From: an uncultured Flavobacteriia bacterium
GTDB lineage: Bacteria; Bacteroidota; Bacteroidia; Flavobacteriales_D; Crocinitomicaceae
Direction of reading: 5' to 3'
NCBI GenBank assembly: GCA_937975705.1
Contig: CALJTX010000061.1
Span: 1-6,843, forward strand
Length of the DNA stretch: 6,843 nucleotides
Shown here: positions 1-6,034 of the stretch, in pieces
Position numbering within the stretch: position 1 is the stretch's first letter
How the letters are laid out: each line of letters starts with the position of its first letter
Translations under genes and position numbers: made by a program
The notes under the pieces: model-generated
What the model was told of the DNA's origin: nothing
The model's input: only the letters and a program-made list of their open reading frames with translations
The model's database searches: none

Positions 1-143
1 CTCAATTTAATCAATCCGAACAATTCCCCATTGAACCCACTTATACGGGTAAGGCAGTCGCCGCCCTCGTTCAAGAACTTCCGAATGTGGAGCAAGCCTG
101 TCAAAATATTTTATTTGTGCATACGGGGGGAGTCTTCCAATAA
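1..143 (+). CDS. C-terminal end of a PLP-dependent ACC deaminase / D-cysteine desulfhydrase-like protein (5' partial)
   Basis: The reading frame is open from position 3 to a TAA at 141-143 and gives the last 46 residues of a protein that begins outside the window. Two short motifs suggest the family. One is P-T-Y-T-G-K at fragment residues 12-17, and the other is I-L-F-V-H-T-G-G at residues 36-43, three residues before the end. In the 1-aminocyclopropane-1-carboxylate deaminase / D-cysteine desulfhydrase group (fold type II PLP enzymes), a 'YTGK' segment and a terminal 'hhHTGG' segment close the catalytic domain; these enzymes are cytosolic and act on small amino acids such as D-cysteine or ACC. 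The assignment rests on these two motifs only, because the lysine that binds PLP lies upstream of the window. The gene has no evident link to the downstream surface-protein locus and is separated from it by 113 bp. Confidence 0.72.
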   Translation, partial: QFNQSEQFPIEPTYTGKAVAALVQELPNVEQACQNILFVHTGGVFQ

Positions 144-241
144 CCTTCTTGATCAAAATGAATCCGTCGTGCGTTAAGCGAAGCAAAAAATAATTGAATC
201 TATTTGCATTTTATTCGCTCAGTGTTATTTTTACGTGAACG

Positions 242-247
242 AAAGGA
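242..247 (+). promoter_or_regulatory. Weak Shine-Dalgarno-like site before the first large secreted protein
   Basis: The AAAGGA run ends 9 nt before the ATG at 257. It supports that start, which also opens directly into a good signal peptide. Bacteroidota often initiate without a strong Shine-Dalgarno sequence, so this is supportive rather than decisive. Confidence 0.4.
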
Positions 248-256
248 CTTAATACT

Positions 257-2758
257 ATGAAATCTAATTCATTAAGCGCACTCCGAGCGTTGCTTTGTGG
301 CTTCTTTTTTTTCGGAAACATTGGCGCAGGCTGGGGGCAGACGACCTTGTCCCTTACCTGTCAGGATGCCTTTTTTCCAACACAGTTCAATAGTGGTGGC
401 GATTTTTTCAATCAAAGTGCTACTGTTCTTGGTATGTGGGCAAATCAAGGAGCAAAGCAGACCGTAGCTTGGCGTAATTTTAAAACGGCAGGTGATGATA
501 CTGGTGGCAATCGATCTTTGCAAATTGGTGATGAATTTTCAATCACAGTTAGCTGTACCCGAGCATTTGGACAAATCGGATTTTCACTGAATTCTGGCGG
601 TACACAAGGAGGTAGCTATGCAAATAATGTCAATGGGTCTAAACTCAGAATTAATACCGACAATTATGGTTCTTGGTATATCACTAACGGATCAACATCG
701 TCGAGTTTCAACTACAATCCGAGTGAGAATACCTACAGGGATTATAAGTTTGTAGTTAAAATATTGAGTCCCACGCTGATTTCAGCAAATTTGTATGTAA
801 ATGGCGTCTGGTTTAGTGCAGTTCAGAATTTTAGTTTACTGAATTCAAACGCAATTACTGCTTTTTCTATTTATGGTTCGGATATGTGGGATGGCAGTTC
901 AGCAGACAATGCATATTGGAAGGACTGTTCAGTAAACGCCACCACTACAGTAGAATTAGGCTATTCCCTGTCTAGTGGGAATATAAATCCAGGAATTATC
1001 ACTAATGGTTTACTTGCTAACAGTATTTCAACTTTAAGTAATAATTCTGTTTTTATTGGGGGAAATTCTGGTACATCCGTTATACTTGATCAAGTTAATA
1101 CATATACAGGACTCACTACAGTCAATCAAAATGCAACATTGCAGCTAAATTGCTCTGGCGGTGGAACGCTACCAAATACAAATTCTATTACAGTGAGTAA
1201 TGGTGGAACTTTGCGTGTCTCTTCACATCAAACATTGAATAATTTGACTATCAATTCTGGAGGTGTTGTACTTGTTGACGCTGGTGTTCAACTCACAATA
1301 GACGGTGCCCTCACCAACAACGGTACCATGACCATTGAAAGTGGGGCTACGTTCAAGCAAGGGACAAGCGTTACTGGAACGGGAACTTACAATGTGAAGC
1401 AAACTATTGACAACGGAGCTGGTTCTGGATCCACCTTGAGTGGTCGATTCTGGTATCTAGGTTCTCCGCTAGCCTGTACGCGTTCAAGTTCGTTTGGAAC
1501 GTCCGGAAGTCTCAATAAAGTTTGGGAGTTTACAAATGGTGCTTATGCCAACGTTGGGGATGCAACTTCTTTGACTCCAACAAAAGGCTATGTACACAGA
1601 AGATCAGATGCAAGTCAAACCTTAACCTTCTCAGGTCAAAACTTATATGCCCAAGATGTAACGCTTTCTTTGAGCAACAATGCGGGTACTTATGCGGGTT
1701 GGCATTTGGTATCGAACCCTTACACGGCTTACCTTGATTGGTCGCAGATTATTGGTTCGAACTTGACGAGCAACATCAGCAATACCTATTACATCCGTTC
1801 TTACAATTCGAACAGCCAAGATGTGGATGCCTTGATCAGTTACAATGCATCTAGCGGTTTGGAGTCGAATACCTCTTCTTTCTCACTTGGTTCAACAGGA
1901 TCAACTACAGCGCAATACATTGCGCCATTGCAGGCATTTTGGGTAAAAGTGCCTCCGACTTCAACATTATCTTCAACAGCAGGTGCTTTGCGTTTAGAAC
2001 GTGCTTTTACGTCACATCAGACAGGAACACTCAAAAACACAGGCGTTTACCCGGTATTGGCTCGAGTGAATTTGTATAATGGTGATAAGTATGACCAAGC
2101 GCTAGTGTATATGAACGAATTCATGACCAATGCTTCTGACCAAAACGACTCAGAGAAAATGTTCGTGAGTGGAGTAGCTTCTATCTACACCATGGCCTCA
2201 GGCAAGAAACTCGTCATGAACGGCCTCAAAAACAACAAGAAGAAAATCTCTGTGCCGCTTTACCTGGAGTTGCCAACTTCTAAAGTATACCAATTGCAAC
2301 TTTCGGACTATATCATGGAAGACGGTCTTATTTTGCTCGAAGACAAACAAGAGGGCACCATCCAAGATTTCACCATTCATGATGTATATGCTTTCTATGC
2401 CAACAGCGGAGTACTTAGCAATCGCTTTGTATTGCACTTCTACATGCCAGATGCAGGTGTGAGTGCGCAAGGCCCGAGCAACAGCTGGGTAGAAGAAGAA
2501 AGCGCTATTAACGAAGGCGGAAGCATTCTCGTGAGCTCAAACGGTCGCGGCAAAGTAACCATTACCCAAGATATCGACGCTACACCAACAGAAAAGGGTA
2601 GTGTAGTGGTGCGTGACGCGGCAGGTAGAGAAATCTACAATGGCCAACTCACCGGCTCAGCAACCAACCTCGAACTCGACGCACCATCAGGCATTTACTT
2701 CGTGTCGGTTGAATTAAATGGTCAAGTAGAAGTCAAGAAAATCTTTGTTCAACAATAA
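257..2758 (+). CDS. Large T9SS-exported surface/secreted protein with autotransporter-type beta repeats (variable head 1, constant tail)
   Basis: This 833-residue protein starts with a signal peptide: basic and polar residues, a hydrophobic ALLCGFFFF core, and a likely cleavage near the WGQ at 26-28. Residues about 29-230 form a Gly/Asn/Ser-rich, beta-rich module that I do not recognise; alternating aromatic and polar strands suggest a jelly-roll or lectin-like fold. Residues about 274-297, including N-T-Y-T-G at 281-285, resemble the passenger-associated transport repeat of autotransporters. Residues about 300-375 continue as right-handed beta-helix-like repeats (N-x-L-T-I-N, L-T-I-D-G-A-L-T-N-N-G-T). 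Residues 377-750 match the style of conserved Bacteroidota surface proteins (G-R-F-W-Y-L-G-S-P, G-W-H-L-V-S-N-P-Y). The end, about 755-833, looks like a type A T9SS sorting domain (V-x-D-A-A-G-R-E-I, P-S-G-I-Y-F-V-S-V, final K-K-I-F-V-Q-Q). The likely fate is export through Sec, then T9SS, then surface attachment or release. No catalytic motif was seen; adhesion or matrix binding is a guess. From residue 345 on it is identical to the protein at 3039-5387. Confidence 0.88.
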   Translation: MKSNSLSALRALLCGFFFFGNIGAGWGQTTLSLTCQDAFFPTQFNSGGDFFNQSATVLGMWANQGAKQTVAWRNFKTAGDDTGGNRSLQIGDEFSITVSCTRAFGQIGFSLNSGGTQGGSYANNVNGSKLRINTDNYGSWYITNGSTSSSFNYNPSENTYRDYKFVVKILSPTLISANLYVNGVWFSAVQNFSLLNSNAITAFSIYGSDMWDGSSADNAYWKDCSVNATTTVELGYSLSSGNINPGIITNGLLANSISTLSNNSVFIGGNSGTSVILDQVNTYTGLTTVNQNATLQLNCSGGGTLPNTNSITVSNGGTLRVSSHQTLNNLTINSGGVVLVDAGVQLTIDGALTNNGTMTIESGATFKQGTSVTGTGTYNVKQTIDNGAGSGSTLSGRFWYLGSPLACTRSSSFGTSGSLNKVWEFTNGAYANVGDATSLTPTKGYVHRRSDASQTLTFSGQNLYAQDVTLSLSNNAGTYAGWHLVSNPYTAYLDWSQIIGSNLTSNISNTYYIRSYNSNSQDVDALISYNASSGLESNTSSFSLGSTGSTTAQYIAPLQAFWVKVPPTSTLSSTAGALRLERAFTSHQTGTLKNTGVYPVLARVNLYNGDKYDQALVYMNEFMTNASDQNDSEKMFVSGVASIYTMASGKKLVMNGLKNNKKKISVPLYLELPTSKVYQLQLSDYIMEDGLILLEDKQEGTIQDFTIHDVYAFYANSGVLSNRFVLHFYMPDAGVSAQGPSNSWVEEESAINEGGSILVSSNGRGKVTITQDIDATPTEKGSVVVRDAAGREIYNGQLTGSATNLELDAPSGIYFVSVELNGQVEVKKIFVQQ

Positions 2759-2922
2759 AACGGCAACATGAAAACCAATCCAACTAAGAAAGGCTATCAA
2801 AAGCCGAAAGTAGCGCAAATCAAACTCGACACCGAAATCTCGTTGGTGATGACCTCCCCACCACCGCCAAACCCCCAGATGCCCCAAATGCCGGAAGGTT
2901 GGGTGCAGAAGATTTTTAGGTT
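1288..2922 (+). repeat. 1,635-bp direct repeat, copy 1
   Basis: This segment recurs at 3917-5551 in the same orientation with a constant offset of 2,629 bp and no gap. Reading the copies against each other, I find one substitution, A at 2912 versus G at 5541. Immediately outside both ends the two contexts differ. The repeat carries the last 489 codons of the surface-protein gene, the 9-nt gap, and the peptide gene up to about its 52nd codon. Synonymous positions are also unchanged, so the copies are either very recent or are kept identical by gene conversion. Confidence 0.97.
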
Positions 2923-2932
2923 CAAATGGTGA
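2768..2932 (+). CDS. Small proline-rich peptide, copy 1 (54 aa), precursor-like
   Basis: An ATG 9 nt after the stop of the large surface protein opens a 54-codon frame ending in TGA. The peptide has a basic N-terminus (MKTNPTKKGYQ), a segment K-P-K-V-A-Q-I-K-L-D-T-E-I-S-L-V-M at 12-28, a proline/methionine-rich stretch S-P-P-P-P-N-P-Q-M-P-Q-M-P at 30-42, and the tail E-G-W-V-Q-K-I-F-R-F-K-W. From memory, short frames with 'KP-V--I-LD-EISLVM' followed by prolines recur in Bacteroidota, usually as unnamed hypothetical proteins; I cannot confirm this by search. There is no signal peptide or membrane segment. The leader-plus-variable-tail look is that of a ribosomal peptide precursor, but no modification site can be named. 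Retention in both repeat copies and tight spacing argue that it is a real gene. The repeat ends inside it, so its last residues differ from the second copy (I49 here, and FKW instead of LL). Confidence 0.68.
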   Translation: MKTNPTKKGYQKPKVAQIKLDTEISLVMTSPPPPNPQMPQMPEGWVQKIFRFKW

Positions 2933-3038
2933 TTTGGCATTAAGCAATCAACTATTAAACGATATACCTTGATGTAAGCTTAACATGGCCATAATTTAAA
3001 CTCGCAAAAACAATCCGAATTTTGCAAGTAAAATTTTA
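2933..3038 (+). other. Intergenic spacer with a possible 5'-leader hairpin
   Basis: This AT-rich 106-bp stretch between the first peptide gene and the second surface-protein gene is unique in the window. It should hold any terminator for the first unit or promoter for the second, but no clear match to the Bacteroidota -33 TTG / -7 TAnnTTTG pattern was found. A short inverted repeat, GCAAAA at 3004-3009 and TTTTGC at 3020-3025 with a 10-nt loop, sits 13 nt before the ATG at 3039. The stem is too weak to call a terminator. Confidence 0.3.
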
Positions 3039-5387
3039 ATGTTCATGCTAACTATTTTCTTCTCCCAAAAATCACCATTCACCAAACAGAATAACAACTT
3101 CAAAATCCGCTGTTTAGGCACGTTCTTCTTTACCTTTTTGATTGGGATTTGTTGGGGGCAGGTGTATAATGGCGTTTACTCTTTTGGGACAAGTGGAAAC
3201 GTGCAATCTTTCGACTATAACGGAACGATTATTTCAAATTTAACTATAAGTCCAATTACAAAAAATGGCACTTCAACTTCAAGTAGTACTTCTAATTTTA
3301 GAGCATCAAGTTGGCCGATTGGGAGTATTGATGGAGGGGCAGCAGGGGGTACAGTAGACCTTTCAAAATATTTTGAATTTACTTTGACTGCAGTGAATGG
3401 ATATACAATTTCAAATCCGACATTAAATTTTGGGGTTGGTAGAAGTGCTACTGGGCCAAGGTTGTTTCAATGGAGGTCCAGTATAGATTCATACAGCAGT
3501 ATTTTAGGCGTAAGTACTGTAAATTCTAATATTTCCAATTCCAATGGTATTTTAACTACGCCTGATGCGAATGCAGGATATACGGGGAATTTAATCTCTA
3601 TTTCATCAACAGGATTAACAAGTATCACATTTAGATTTTATGCTTACGGTTCTGAAGCATCATCGGGTACCGGGGGGCTTCAGGGAAATTTAACTTTTGG
3701 AGGAACGCTTATGTCTAACCCTTCGTGTTCTGCTGGAACCTACACGGGGGCAACTGGAGGGGTTTGGTCAATAGCTTCTAATTGGTGCAATGGCTCTGTT
3801 CCGACGGGAACATCGAATGTAATGATTCCTTCAGGGATAACGGTCACTTTAGATGTAGCATCTTCAACTGTTTCAAGTTTAACTATAAATGGTTCATTAA
3901 TTGTTGCTGCCAATAATCAACTCACAATAGACGGTGCCCTCACCAACAACGGTACCATGACCATTGAAAGTGGGGCTACGTTCAAGCAAGGGACAAGCGT
4001 TACTGGAACGGGAACTTACAATGTGAAGCAAACTATTGACAACGGAGCTGGTTCTGGATCCACCTTGAGTGGTCGATTCTGGTATCTAGGTTCTCCGCTA
4101 GCCTGTACGCGTTCAAGTTCGTTTGGAACGTCCGGAAGTCTCAATAAAGTTTGGGAGTTTACAAATGGTGCTTATGCCAACGTTGGGGATGCAACTTCTT
4201 TGACTCCAACAAAAGGCTATGTACACAGAAGATCAGATGCAAGTCAAACCTTAACCTTCTCAGGTCAAAACTTATATGCCCAAGATGTAACGCTTTCTTT
4301 GAGCAACAATGCGGGTACTTATGCGGGTTGGCATTTGGTATCGAACCCTTACACGGCTTACCTTGATTGGTCGCAGATTATTGGTTCGAACTTGACGAGC
4401 AACATCAGCAATACCTATTACATCCGTTCTTACAATTCGAACAGCCAAGATGTGGATGCCTTGATCAGTTACAATGCATCTAGCGGTTTGGAGTCGAATA
4501 CCTCTTCTTTCTCACTTGGTTCAACAGGATCAACTACAGCGCAATACATTGCGCCATTGCAGGCATTTTGGGTAAAAGTGCCTCCGACTTCAACATTATC
4601 TTCAACAGCAGGTGCTTTGCGTTTAGAACGTGCTTTTACGTCACATCAGACAGGAACACTCAAAAACACAGGCGTTTACCCGGTATTGGCTCGAGTGAAT
4701 TTGTATAATGGTGATAAGTATGACCAAGCGCTAGTGTATATGAACGAATTCATGACCAATGCTTCTGACCAAAACGACTCAGAGAAAATGTTCGTGAGTG
4801 GAGTAGCTTCTATCTACACCATGGCCTCAGGCAAGAAACTCGTCATGAACGGCCTCAAAAACAACAAGAAGAAAATCTCTGTGCCGCTTTACCTGGAGTT
4901 GCCAACTTCTAAAGTATACCAATTGCAACTTTCGGACTATATCATGGAAGACGGTCTTATTTTGCTCGAAGACAAACAAGAGGGCACCATCCAAGATTTC
5001 ACCATTCATGATGTATATGCTTTCTATGCCAACAGCGGAGTACTTAGCAATCGCTTTGTATTGCACTTCTACATGCCAGATGCAGGTGTGAGTGCGCAAG
5101 GCCCGAGCAACAGCTGGGTAGAAGAAGAAAGCGCTATTAACGAAGGCGGAAGCATTCTCGTGAGCTCAAACGGTCGCGGCAAAGTAACCATTACCCAAGA
5201 TATCGACGCTACACCAACAGAAAAGGGTAGTGTAGTGGTGCGTGACGCGGCAGGTAGAGAAATCTACAATGGCCAACTCACCGGCTCAGCAACCAACCTC
5301 GAACTCGACGCACCATCAGGCATTTACTTCGTGTCGGTTGAATTAAATGGTCAAGTAGAAGTCAAGAAAATCTTTGTTCAACAATAA
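3039..5387 (+). CDS. Second large T9SS-exported surface/secreted protein (variable head 2, same constant tail)
   Basis: The 782-residue protein carries a signal sequence whose hydrophobic core (about residues 28-38) ends at W-G-Q, 39-41. The n-region is unusually long, about 27 residues, and itself begins hydrophobic; the only in-frame ATGs before the core are at 3039 and 3045, so one of these must be the start unless a rare codon is used. Residues about 42-228 form a beta-rich module distinct from head 1, with D-L-S-K-Y-F-E-F-T-L, a G-R-S-A-T-G-P-R-L-F-Q-W-R-S-S motif and F-R-F-Y-A-Y-G. I recall similar modules in Bacteroidota secreted proteins but cannot name the family. Residues about 230-292 match the G-x-W-x(5)-N-W-x-x-G-x-V-P repeat style (G-G-V-W, S-N-W-C-N-G-S-V-P, then S-L-T-I-N-G-S-L). 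From residue 294 to the end it equals residues 345-833 of the protein at 257-2758, including the conserved mid-region and the T9SS sorting domain (about 704-782). No catalytic residues were seen. A small peptide gene follows 9 nt downstream. Confidence 0.87.
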   Translation: MFMLTIFFSQKSPFTKQNNNFKIRCLGTFFFTFLIGICWGQVYNGVYSFGTSGNVQSFDYNGTIISNLTISPITKNGTSTSSSTSNFRASSWPIGSIDGGAAGGTVDLSKYFEFTLTAVNGYTISNPTLNFGVGRSATGPRLFQWRSSIDSYSSILGVSTVNSNISNSNGILTTPDANAGYTGNLISISSTGLTSITFRFYAYGSEASSGTGGLQGNLTFGGTLMSNPSCSAGTYTGATGGVWSIASNWCNGSVPTGTSNVMIPSGITVTLDVASSTVSSLTINGSLIVAANNQLTIDGALTNNGTMTIESGATFKQGTSVTGTGTYNVKQTIDNGAGSGSTLSGRFWYLGSPLACTRSSSFGTSGSLNKVWEFTNGAYANVGDATSLTPTKGYVHRRSDASQTLTFSGQNLYAQDVTLSLSNNAGTYAGWHLVSNPYTAYLDWSQIIGSNLTSNISNTYYIRSYNSNSQDVDALISYNASSGLESNTSSFSLGSTGSTTAQYIAPLQAFWVKVPPTSTLSSTAGALRLERAFTSHQTGTLKNTGVYPVLARVNLYNGDKYDQALVYMNEFMTNASDQNDSEKMFVSGVASIYTMASGKKLVMNGLKNNKKKISVPLYLELPTSKVYQLQLSDYIMEDGLILLEDKQEGTIQDFTIHDVYAFYANSGVLSNRFVLHFYMPDAGVSAQGPSNSWVEEESAINEGGSILVSSNGRGKVTITQDIDATPTEKGSVVVRDAAGREIYNGQLTGSATNLELDAPSGIYFVSVELNGQVEVKKIFVQQ

Positions 5388-5551
5388 AACGGCAACATGA
5401 AAACCAATCCAACTAAGAAAGGCTATCAAAAGCCGAAAGTAGCGCAAATCAAACTCGACACCGAAATCTCGTTGGTGATGACCTCCCCACCACCGCCAAA
5501 CCCCCAGATGCCCCAAATGCCGGAAGGTTGGGTGCAGAAGGTTTTTAGGTT
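3917..5551 (+). repeat. 1,635-bp direct repeat, copy 2
   Basis: This is the partner of 1288-2922. The left boundary falls in codon 293/294 of the second surface protein, where the new head joins in frame to the shared beta repeats; the right boundary falls about two codons before the stop of the second small peptide. The single substitution, G at 5541, changes residue 49 of the peptide from Ile to Val. Beyond the right end this copy continues into the peptidase gene, while copy 1 runs into the intergenic spacer. Confidence 0.97.
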
Positions 5552-5558
5552 GCTATAG
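5397..5558 (+). CDS. Small proline-rich peptide, copy 2 (53 aa), coupled to an S26-like peptidase gene
   Basis: This frame starts 9 nt after the stop of the second surface protein and ends with a TAG whose G is also the first base of the next gene's GTG. Residues 1-48 equal those of the peptide at 2768-2932: basic N-terminus, K-P-K-V-A-Q-I-K-L-D segment, P-P-P-P-N-P stretch and G-W-V-Q-K. The tail here is V-F-R-L-L rather than I-F-R-F-K-W. The one-base overlap with the peptidase gene suggests translational coupling, making this copy the likely ancestral or functional partner of the peptidase and the first copy the orphan. No signal peptide, double-glycine site or cysteine pair is present. It may be a modified-peptide precursor, a small regulatory peptide, or a binding partner of the peptidase; the sequence does not decide. 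Confidence 0.7.
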   Translation: MKTNPTKKGYQKPKVAQIKLDTEISLVMTSPPPPNPQMPQMPEGWVQKVFRLL

Positions 5559-6034
5559 TGAAAACCCAAGACACGCAATTTTGGCAGCAATGGCTTCGCG
5601 CTGAATTAAAAGCAGGACGCCAAGTACAGCTCAAGGCGCGTGGTTGGAGTATGTTTCCTGCCTTGAGGCCGGGTATGCAACTTACAATTGCAGCAGTGTC
5701 TGTTGAAACTTTAAAAGTTCATGATATTATAGCATTTGCTGCAAACGGACGTTTTGTAACCCATCGCCTAAAGACATTGCAGCAGCAATACGGCGTATGG
5801 TCTTTTCAAACACAAGGTGATTCTTGTTTAGCGCCCGATCCTTCATTTTCAGAAATAGAATACCTAGGAAAAGTGCTTTCGGTCAATGGTTCTGATGTAC
5901 AAACTAATTTAGAACCGCACGAACCTATTGCCTATAAGCGAAACTATATTTTTAAAACGCTTGTCATTTGGCTTTCTTTTCCTTATCGCTTGTGTCTTAG
6001 AACCTTTAAGCGTTTCAGGTTTAAAGTCCAATAA
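5558..6034 (+). CDS. S24/S26 family (signal peptidase I-like) serine protease, 158 aa
   Basis: The GTG start overlaps the preceding TAG; an AGG at 5547-5549 lies 8 nt upstream. Conserved signal-peptidase boxes are visible: G-W-S-M-F-P-A-L-R-P-G-M at 29-40 with Ser31 as the likely nucleophile, H-D-I-I-A-F at 55-60, F-V-T-H-R-L at 66-71 with His69, and T-Q-G-D-S-C-L-A-P-D at 85-94 with Asp88 and Asp94. A histidine where bacterial leader peptidase has lysine is the archaeal/ER-type arrangement. There is no N-terminal membrane anchor; instead there is a hydrophobic stretch at about 130-147 followed by a very basic tail (R-T-F-K-R-F-R-F-K). It is shorter than housekeeping LepB and unlikely to be the general signal peptidase. 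Related short S24/S26 proteins occur beside peptide-modification genes in several phyla. Its position directly after the small peptide gene suggests, but does not prove, that the peptide is its substrate. The 3' end overlaps the opposing gene by 52 bp. Confidence 0.82.
   Translation: MKTQDTQFWQQWLRAELKAGRQVQLKARGWSMFPALRPGMQLTIAAVSVETLKVHDIIAFAANGRFVTHRLKTLQQQYGVWSFQTQGDSCLAPDPSFSEIEYLGKVLSVNGSDVQTNLEPHEPIAYKRNYIFKTLVIWLSFPYRLCLRTFKRFRFKVQ

Noticed and set aside
199..206. Possible Bacteroidota -7 promoter element (TCTATTTG) before the first surface-protein gene
   Set aside because: It matches TAnnTTTG at all fixed positions but the second, and no TTG-type -33 element lies at the expected distance upstream.
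272..523. Minus-strand 83-codon open frame opposite the signal-peptide region
   Set aside because: It is antisense to a well-supported gene, has no recognisable motifs, and low-complexity composition mirrors the sense strand.
1522..1737. Plus-strand 71-codon frame inside the constant tail (repeated at 4151-4366)
   Set aside because: It is an out-of-frame shadow of the surface-protein gene; it appears twice only because the repeat does. The cysteine-rich look comes from the frame shift.
2198..2470. Minus-strand 90-codon frame (repeated at 4827-5099)
   Set aside because: It is antisense to the conserved tail with no start-site support, and duplicated only through the repeat.
2714..2947. Minus-strand 77-codon frame across the end of the surface protein and the small peptide gene
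   Set aside because: The sense-strand peptide has better ordered motifs and operon-like spacing; the antisense product is tryptophan/histidine-rich in the way a reversed proline-rich frame would be.
2983..2992. Short palindromes such as ATGGCCAT (2985-2992) and TTGATCAA (149-156) as operator or mobile-element ends
   Set aside because: Eight-base palindromes are expected by chance, and no matching terminal inverted repeats or transposase gene was found near the repeat boundaries.
3004..3025. GCAAAA/TTTTGC inverted repeat considered as terminator or riboswitch
   Set aside because: The stem has only six mostly A-T pairs with no following U-tract; noted only as a weak leader hairpin.
1288..5551. 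Insertion sequence or CRISPR explanation for the repeats
   Set aside because: The repeated DNA encodes an export tail and a small peptide, has no transposase or terminal inverted repeats, and no short spaced repeats of CRISPR type are present.
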